From Ottelia alismoides (lineage: Eukaryota > Streptophyta > Magnoliopsida > Alismatales > Hydrocharitaceae), in the NCBI GenBank assembly GCA_037367405.1, contig JAZKJV010003259.1, positions 839,001-903,000 of the forward strand: a stretch of 64,000 bases of DNA, given 5' to 3'. Below the pieces are notes generated by a model, which worked only from the letters and a program-made list of their open reading frames with translations, was not told the origin of the DNA and did no database searches. Below are positions 56,836 through 64,000 of the stretch, piece by piece. The position numbers and the translations under genes were made by a program. How positions within the stretch are numbered: the first letter of the stretch is position 1; the number at the start of each line of letters is the position of its first letter.

Positions 56836-57834
56836 TGGTCCTGGGGAGGGAGTTGACCGGGGGTCAACAATCCCCCGGGGACCAATCAGAGCCCACCAAG
56901 CTTATTTATTTTGATTCATTTTTTTGGGTTAGATAATGACCGAATTTTTAAAAACTTAAAACATGAAAAATATTTATTTTATTTTTCTCTATTTTTTGGT
57001 GATTTTTAATTAATTTTTAGAAATAAAAATAAGGTATTTACAATATATAGCTATACATAGGTATATGTACAATATAGGGTTTTTGATTTTTAATTTTTAA
57101 TTATTATTTTTGTACAATTTTATTCCTATTTTATATTTTATTTATTTATAGAATAAAATGAGGAATAAAAGGATATTTTTATTTTATTTTTATTATTTAT
57201 ACACATAGGTGAAATAAATAGATATATACAACTATGTACATGGCATATGTACAACATGTTTTTGTAATTTTAATTTTGTTATTTTTATTTGATTTTTGTT
57301 GTGTTTATTTTTATTTATTTTATTTACAAAATATACCATAGAATATTCACAAAAAGTTTTGAAAATAAATACATTTATTTATAGGGTTAAATAAATAAAG
57401 GATGATGGTCTATGCACATGGTGGAGGGATATTTTTGCATTTTGATTTTTAAATTTTTATTTTGTTTTTAAGAGTTTCTAAATATATGCAAAATATGTAC
57501 AAGCATATTTTTTTTGGGTGAGGAAAATACAGTTTTATTTATTTACATAAATATTTACACTAGAGCCCCTATCTCCCTCTACTTTGGTTTTTATGTGGTC
57601 AGGCCCATGCTGAGCCCTCCCTTGGGTTAGGTTGCTCAATATTTATTCTAAATATTTCCCTCTTTTTCTTTTTCATCTTTATTCTTTTATTTTTGCACAA
57701 AAACATGCTAATTATATGTTTTTACAAGATGCATGCTTTTGCTAATTATTCCTATTTACACATATCTACATGCATTTGCATAGGTTTTTGTAGCTAAAAT
57801 ATAAGAATAAAGAGTGATGAATGGGTATTCATCA
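56836..57834 (-). repeat. Proximal fragment of copy H's 3' LTR
   Basis: Read on the minus strand it begins TGATGAATACCC at 57834, next to H's polypurine tract, and runs to E's target duplication. It holds the U3-like AT-rich part and the palindrome GTTGACC/GGTCAAC (56852-56868). It is continuous with 39574-38437 once E is removed. About 2.1 kb of the expected 3.65 kb LTR remains in total. Confidence 0.9.
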
Positions 57835-59924
57835 CCCCCCTATACTATATTTTGCTAGTCCCTTAGCAAACACTTATTTGAAAAAGAAGTGAAAAAGAAA
57901 GAAAAAGAAAAAGAAGAAGAGGATGTACATGGATCAAGGTTGAATTATTAAACTTTCCTTCATTAAAGTGAAATATGGAGCTCGATCAGATCTTTGGATT
58001 ATTAATGTGTCGGAACCTTATTTGGACTTAAGCTTAAAACTCAACAACCTCTAAGTTCCACCAATCTATGGGCAAGACTCCTCAATAAACCAGATCAGAA
58101 CAAGTCTACATACACAAACTCTAATGACCATGAGTCTTTCTATGCAGTGTAAGTGATATTTGGCTCCCCACCTCAGAAGTAACAAAGAAACAACCTCCCT
58201 CAACCTGGTAACTCTAATGCCTCGGTCTAGCAACTCTTTCCTCGAGAAGCGGGGTATTCCCTTCTAAGTTCAAGTGCAATCGGCTCAAGAAGAGGGGGAA
58301 GAAGTATAGAGTTTTGGAAGCTTAGCCAGTGTAGCTAAGTCTCCCGCTGCAAGCTTCATGAGATGTAACATGGATACCATAAGCTTTGCTTTATTTGACT
58401 CTGTACACTCCGGTGGGGTTATTAAATTTTCAATCCGACCCACCACTTTTTTGGAGTTCTTTTTGCATTTTTGCATATATATTTTTTTTCAAGGACTTCT
58501 GTACAGCATATCTACATGGTGCAGCATATATACAAGAAATTTCCTCTTGAGCCAGTAGGCTATCCCTCTTTTGAAGCTTTATTGCAACCCACAGCTTCTG
58601 TCTTTAGCCTTCATCACCACTAGACCAAGTTGAGGCGCACTTCCTTCACTAGAAGAAGAAGAGAGGTTCCGCCTAGAAGTACTACCCTCATATGCTACCC
58701 CAAGTCAAAGGAAACTGCCTCCTCACCACCTCATCCGTGGAGAGCCATGTGTAAAGTGCAAGTGCAAGTCAAGCCATTGTCTCTAAGAGTCATGCGTGTG
58801 TTGTTAAGTGTTCTACTTGAGCTCATCAAGATGACATATGCTCATAGCCTAGTGGACTCAAAGAATTAAGTCCTTATGGACCTGAAAAGCCTTAACCCTA
58901 AGTCCTATAAGGTTCCTCTTAAAGTTAAGTGGATTAAGATCTTATTCAAGCTCCATTTCTCAATTTAATTCCAGGCTTAGTTTAAATGTCAACTCTCATC
59001 CAGGAAAACTATATACATATATGTACACAAGATGCCGTTTACAAATATTTTTACAATCATGCAAAATTTTTGAAAAATGTTTTGAAATCATGAATGGATG
59101 ATGCATGAGGTGCAAGTTTTGCAAAAAGATATTTACAAACCTTTACAAGTATTTACAAAAGATTTTTGCAAACTTTTGATTTTTCAAAACATTTTGGAAA
59201 AATTTTGTACTATATACATAATTTTGATACAAAAATATTTACACAAACTTTACACCAAAGATTTTTGAAATCATTTTACAAAAATATTTTGTACACTAGC
59301 TATGTATGTGCAAGATAAAAGAGGTTTATGTACATGAAAATTTTTAAATTTTTGTGATTTTTAGCCATTTTATTTATTAACACACTCACACAAAGTACGA
59401 GTTATGGCTAAAGTATATATGAAATATATACACACCCCCCCTATACTTAGCTCGAACGATGTCCTCAGAGTGATCAAGAGCGATGAAGAAGACATAACTC
59501 GTGCTTAGTAAAAGGGAAGTGAAAAGGAATGGCTAAGTACAGGAATGAATAAATGAATAGAAGGAGAGGAACTCGGTGGTTTCCCCCTATACTTAGGATT
59601 AACTAATCCTAAGTATAGCAAGCTGTACATGAAGGGAAATCCGAGTGAAGAAGATACAGAGTCTGCCCCCCCTATACTTAGGGTAAAATATCCCTAAGTA
59701 TAGGCAGCAAAACAAGAGCAGAAAGAATAAAAAGAATACCCGAAGGTCCTACATCCCCCCTATACTTAGGGTAAAGCACACCCTAAGTATAGCATAATCA
59801 TAAGATGAGAGAAGGGATGTGGGACTAAAAAAATAGAATGATATGGACAACTGGATCTATACAGGCGGAAGAACAGTGAAAATCAGGCGTGAGATGCAAA
59901 AGATGTGAGTCAAGAGACCACATC
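57835..59924 (-). other. 3' non-coding region of copy H with polypurine tract
   Basis: The polypurine tract, on the sense strand ATAGTATAGGGGGG, lies at 57835-57848. The conserved non-coding block seen in C and E follows (about 57900-58990), then AT-rich sequence and the hairpin array. No env-like frame is visible. Confidence 0.75.
59435..59792 (-). repeat. Polypurine-like hairpin array of copy H
   Basis: A single copy, CCCCCCCTATACTTAG, lies at 59435-59450. Inverted repeats lie at 59587-59618 (AACT loop), 59671-59704 and 59760-59792, with the same arms as in C, D and E. Confidence 0.88.
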
Positions 59925-61589
59925 TCACGCAAAATGAATAGGGGCAACAATAACGTCCCGCGGCTCATGATCTAGAAATAGCTTGAGCCGCTGGCCGTTC
60001 ACTCGAAAGGTGCCCTCAGAAGACAACTCGGATATATCAATACTACCATTGTCGTGCACCTTTCTGACGAGAAAAGGTCCCTTCCATTTGCTCTGTAGCT
60101 TCCCTGGAAATAATCTAAGCCTCGCATCAAACAGCCATACTCTCTGTCCAATCTCAAAATGCTTGTGGCTGATATGAGAATCATGCCACTCCTTGACTTT
60201 CTCCTTATAATGTAGGCTGCTTAAGAAAGCTGCATCTCTAAGCTCCTCCAGGGCAGCTAACTCTGCCCTTCTCTGGTCTCCCATACCATCTGGATCCATA
60301 AGAATATCTGTAACTGCCCAAAGTGACTTGTGCCTCAGCTCAACAGGTAAGTGGCACGGCTTGCCATATACGAGGCGAAAGGGAGATGTGCCCAATGGAG
60401 TCTTGAAAGACGTCCGATATGCCCACAAGACCGAGTCCAAAAGCTGTGACCAATTCTTTCGGTCAGGGCGGACGACTTTCTGCAAAATATTCTTGATCTC
60501 CCTATTCGATACCTCAGCTAGACCATTCGTCTGTGGATGGTAAGGTGTGGCAACACGATGGTCTATACTGAACTCGCTAGCAAGGGCCTTCACCTGGTCG
60601 TTGATGAAGTGAGATCCCCCATCAGAAATAAGAACTCGTGGAACCCCGAACCGCGTGATGATATGCTTCCTCAAAAATCTGCAAACTGTCCTCGCATCAG
60701 CGGCTCGGGCGGGGATAGCCTCAACCCAACGACTAACATAATCAACGGCCAACAGAATGTACTCAAATCCCTGACTCTTAGGGAATGGACCCAAGAAAAA
60801 GATGCCCCATGCGTCAAAAACCTCACAGAAGTGAATGGGCTGCATCGGCATCATATCACGCTGTCCACAAGTGCCCATCCTCTGACAGTCAGTACACCTC
60901 TTCACGAACTCATCAGAGTCCTTGAAGAGGGTAGGCCACCACAAGCCGGATTGTAGCACTTTCTGTGTCGTTCTCCTCCCATAATGATGTCCTCCTGCCT
61001 CAAGCTTGTGGCAGTAAGTGAGGACGCTATGGTGTTCCTCCTGAGGAATACACCGACGCCAGACGCTATCCCCTCCTTCGTGGTAAAGGATGGGATCCTC
61101 CCAGTGGTAGGACTTGGCCTTCACAAGGAAGGTCTCAAGCCTCTGCCTGGGCCAATCTTGTGGGACTTTCCCTGCAACGAGAAAGTTCACAATATCGGCA
61201 TACCACGGGAGTGAGGCGATAGCAAGGATCGCCTCATCTGGGAAGGTATCTCGAATGGGATCAATCTGCTCAGAATCCTCAGGCTGCTCTAATCGGGAAA
61301 GATGATCCGCCACCACATTCTTGACTCCAGGCTTATCCTTAATCTCAATGTCGAACTCCTGGAGTAGAAGGATCCATCTAGTCAGTCTGGCCTTGGCATC
61401 CTTCTTTGCCATGAGGTACCTGATGGCGGTGTTGATCTGTAACAAAGTCACTCTAGATCCAATGATATACGATCTGAACTTATCTAGGGCAAACACTACG
61501 GCTAGCATCTCCTTCTCTGTGACCGTATAATTCCGCTGGGCGGAATCCAATGTGCGGCTAGCATAGTGTATTGGCAAACGGAACTCCAT
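59925..61589 (-). pseudogene. RNase H and integrase of copy H, catalytic residues lost
   Basis: The frame is open through RNase H and all of integrase to the normal stop (59925-59927), but two active sites are damaged. The first integrase aspartate is lost: [11 protein letters not shown] reads AWGIFFLGPFP (near 60795). In RNase [11 protein letters not shown] reads LLQINTAIRY (near 61430-61450), because a one-base loss and a one-base gain close together shift the frame locally and remove the aspartate. The zinc-binding residues, the second aspartate (LISDGGSHF) and the glutamate (AEVSNREIK) are intact. Confidence 0.88.
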
Positions 61590-62172
61590 CCCTCCTCTGT
61601 CCCAGCACTGCCCCCATGGTAAAATCGGAGGCGTCCATCATGATCTCGAATGGGAGAGACCAATCAGGCGGCTGGAGAACAGGAGCCTCAATAACATGCT
61701 GCTGGAGAGTCGCAAAGGACGAAAGACACTTGTCATCGACAAGGAACTCGGTGTCTTTCGTCAAGAGGTCAGTCAATGGTCGGGCAATCTTGCTGAAATC
61801 CTGAATAAATCTCCTATAAAATCCAACGTGCCCCAGGAATGACCGTAGCTGCCTCAAGTTGGACGGCGGTGTGAGTTTCCTAATGACATCAACCTTGGCC
61901 GGATCAACCTCCATGCCCCTGCTGAAGATGATTTGGCCAAGCACCGTCCCTTGAGTCACCATGAAGTGACTCTTCTCCCATGACAGAACCAAATGAAACT
62001 CGATACATCGCTGGAGTACCCGGTCTAGGCAGTCAAGACAAGAATCGAATCCGTCGCCGTAGACCGAGAAATCGTCCATGAAGACCTCCAAACATCCCCC
62101 TACCATGTCCGAAAAGATCGACAGCATGCACCTCTGAAAAGTCGCAGGGGCATTGCATAGCCCAAATGGCAT
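61558..62172 (-). pseudogene. Reverse transcriptase C-terminal half of copy H
   Basis: It contains the [10 protein letters not shown] catalytic box, the connection part [20 protein letters not shown] and the start of RNase H (MMDASDF). It begins after an in-frame stop at 62173-62175 (CGA to TGA, where the others have FRRMPFG) and ends at a one-base insertion near 61575 that moves RNase H to another frame. Confidence 0.88.
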
Positions 62173-62175
62173 GCG

Positions 62176-63210
62176 TCAAAAAGCATATGTGCCGAAGGGA
62201 CCGGTAAAGGTGGTCTTCTCCTGATCCTCAGGAGCGATGGCCACTTGGTTGTAGCCCGAGTACCCATCCAGGAAGCAATAATGGCTCTTCCCTGCCAGTC
62301 TCTCAATGATCTGGTCAATAAAAGGCAGGGGGAAATGGTCCTTCTTGGTGGCTTGGTTGAGTCTCCTGTAGTCAACACAAACCCTCCAAGAGGTGGGTAC
62401 TCGTGTAGCGATCTCCTCTCCCGACTCACTGATCACAGTCGTGATGCCCGTCTTCTTGGGTACCACATGCAAGGGGCTGACCCACTTGGAGTCGGAAATG
62501 GGATAAATAAAATCTGCACTCCACCATCTTGATATTTCTTTCATCACGACCTCTCTCAGGTTGGGGTTCAGTCGCCGCTGGAACTCACGCGACGGCTTCG
62601 CCCCCTCCTCAAGGTAGATATGGTGGGAGCACACTGCTGGACTAATCCCATGGAGATCCGCTACGCTCCATCCGATCGCCTTGCGGTTCTTTTCAAGAAC
62701 CCCCATCAAACGGGATTCTTGCTCTCCAGTCAACTCGGCGGAGATGATGACTGGGTACATCTCTGGATCGCCCGCAAGGAATCGATACTTCAGCGAAGTA
62801 GGGAGCGGCTTTCGCTCTGGAATGCTGGGTGCTGGCAAATCTGGCTGCGGAAGGAACTGAGTGAAAGCTGCTAAGTCTGCCAAATCTGCCTGGGAAAGTG
62901 AAAGCGTACTCTCGCAAACTGGATCGGGAGAAGGCTGCTCAACTGCACTGTCTCTGCTCGGCTCTGCATCTACCTCCTCCTCATCTATAGGCTCAGGTGA
63001 ACTCAGGTCTGGCATCTGATCATAGCAATCGGCCCAATCAGACTCTGAATCCGAGGGATCTGCATCAATCGCGGTGGCATCAGTACCATCGGAAAACAAG
63101 GTGGCCTCAGCACCACCATTACTGAACATAGTGTAGCGATCAAGGACCGGCTCTGCTGCCTCTATGGTATCCTGAACCAGGGCTGTGCTCTCCAGACTCT
63201 CCTCTATCAT
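62176..63210 (-). pseudogene. Linker and reverse transcriptase N-terminal half of copy H
   Basis: The acidic linker after protease, with the GGAEAT and DGTDAT units, leads into RT with VCVDYRRLN and FLDGYSGYNQ. The glycine of FLDGYSGYNQ is the usual residue in this group, whereas D and E have glutamate. The stop at 62173-62175 truncates RT before its FMDD box. Confidence 0.88.
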
Positions 63211-63246
63211 CTCGGCATCAGCTGTGTCTGAATATGAGAGGATGGT

Positions 63247-63969
63247 CTATGCTGCAGGATCTGCCCAAGCTGCCTCATCGTCTGTGATCACAAAATCACA
63301 GTCCTGGTGGATGTCTGGCTCTGTGTCTGTCAGCTGCTCCGAATCTGTACTCGCATCTGAGCGGGTTCTCTCTCTAGCTCTGTAGTCCTCGACCGTCTCT
63401 ATTTGTATACTCTCGCCCTCGACGCGAAAGTACACCTTCCCGCTATCATGATCAGTCACCGCCTTGGCTGTGGCCAAGAACGGACGACCAAGGATGATGG
63501 GGGTATCGGCCACTGACTCAGGGATCTCCATGTCCAACACTACGAAGTCCACGGGGAATTTCAGGCCCTGAATCGTGACGATAACGTCTCGTAATAACCC
63601 CTTCGGCCTCTTGACAGATCGATCAGCGAACTGAAGGACTGTCCTGCTCTGTCGAAGAGTGCCCAACTCGAAGCGGTCGAGAAGGGCTGCCGGAAGAAGG
63701 TTGATCGACGATCCGCTATCTAGAAGAGTACGGTCGAACCTCTGCTCACTGATCTGGCATCTGACATACGGGGCCCCTGAATCTGGCCTCTTGGCTGGCA
63801 GTCGGTTCTGGATCGTAAAACACGTGGCTTTCGTCAGCACGTGGATCTCGGACGTGTGGTTCCTCCTCCTCCTCCTGACTGTAGTCCTGTCTCTCAAAGA
63901 TCGCTGGAGAAGGGGGATGTGCTGCAAAGCCTCCTGGAGGGTCAGCTGGATGTGAAACCGCTCAATCAT
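63247..63969 (-). pseudogene. Protease of copy H
   Basis: The aspartic protease has LDSGSSINLLP (about 63690-63725) and [10 protein letters not shown] (near 63475-63500), so this is the only minus-strand copy with a whole protease domain in view. A CAG-to-TAG change at 63247-63249 stops the frame after DPAA. The end of gag ([16 protein letters not shown]) precedes it and continues past 63969 to the window edge. Confidence 0.88.
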
Positions 63970-64000
63970 GCTCTGGCTGAACTCCTCAAGCTTTCTCTTT
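63970..64000 (-). pseudogene. gag: End of gag of copy H, cut by the window edge
   Basis: The last 31 bases encode KRKLEEFSQS-like sequence matching the end of Gag in copies D and E just before the protease. The remainder of H lies to the right of the window. Confidence 0.75.

Overview
The window is flowering-plant nuclear DNA. It holds one host gene in a repeat-filled stretch. The host gene is an uninterrupted, GC-rich EXO70 exocyst gene (minus strand, 9402-11432). Almost everything else is transposon, mostly Ty3/gypsy elements of the Athila type, recognised from DSGSS protease, FMDD reverse transcriptase, TLRSGR after gag, and a tRNA-Asp primer site. The GC-rich, single-exon EXO70 and the retroelement load suggest a monocot. 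That is an inference; the species cannot be named from this sequence.

Layout. (1) 1-3461: an Athila LTR in plus orientation (copy A), missing its first ~14 bases at the window edge. (2) 3462-15180: the gene-bearing island. It has EXO70, a 403-bp hAT-type MITE with a perfect 8-bp target duplication (6008-6410), and a 1321-bp hAT-like element, also with a perfect 8-bp duplication (12187-13507). A foldback element and a tRNA-derived SINE sit inside the latter. (3) 15181-26022: a minus-strand Athila-like element (copy C). Its 3' LTR is interrupted by a solo LTR (copy B, 16236-19860, target duplication GCGGG), and its integrase is cut at 26022. (4) 26023-38436: a plus-strand element (copy D) inserted in C. 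It has a 5' LTR, primer site and a frameshifted gag-pol, and it ends abruptly after a G-tract with no 3' LTR. (5) 38437-39574 plus 56841-57834: two halves of the 3' LTR of a minus-strand element (copy H), whose internal region runs from 57835 off the right edge. (6) 39575-56835: a structurally complete 17,261-bp element (copy E) inserted in H's LTR, with perfect TGGTC duplications on both sides.

Reconstruction. C and H were minus-strand insertions. D entered C, E entered H's LTR and B entered C's LTR. One junction at 38436/38437 joins the interior of D to the middle of H's LTR and can be explained by one large deletion. E has closely similar LTRs (of the order of 1% different by eye) but lacks the protease active site, is frameshifted there and has a stop inside integrase. 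It was therefore probably mobilised by proteins from another copy.

Most notable signal. Each internal 3' region (C, D, E, H) carries three inverted repeats built on CTATACTTAGG/CCTAAGTATAG, followed on the element's sense strand by a G-run. One further single copy lies closer to the LTR. The real polypurine tract next to the 3' LTR has the same AAGTATAGGGGGG form, so these look like multiplied polypurine tracts folded into hairpins. The LTRs share further conserved inverted repeats: the LTR tip, a back-to-back TTGACC palindrome upstream of the TATA box, and three GC-rich hairpins downstream of it. I saw no CRISPR array, tRNA or rRNA gene, and no convincing new protein-coding system.
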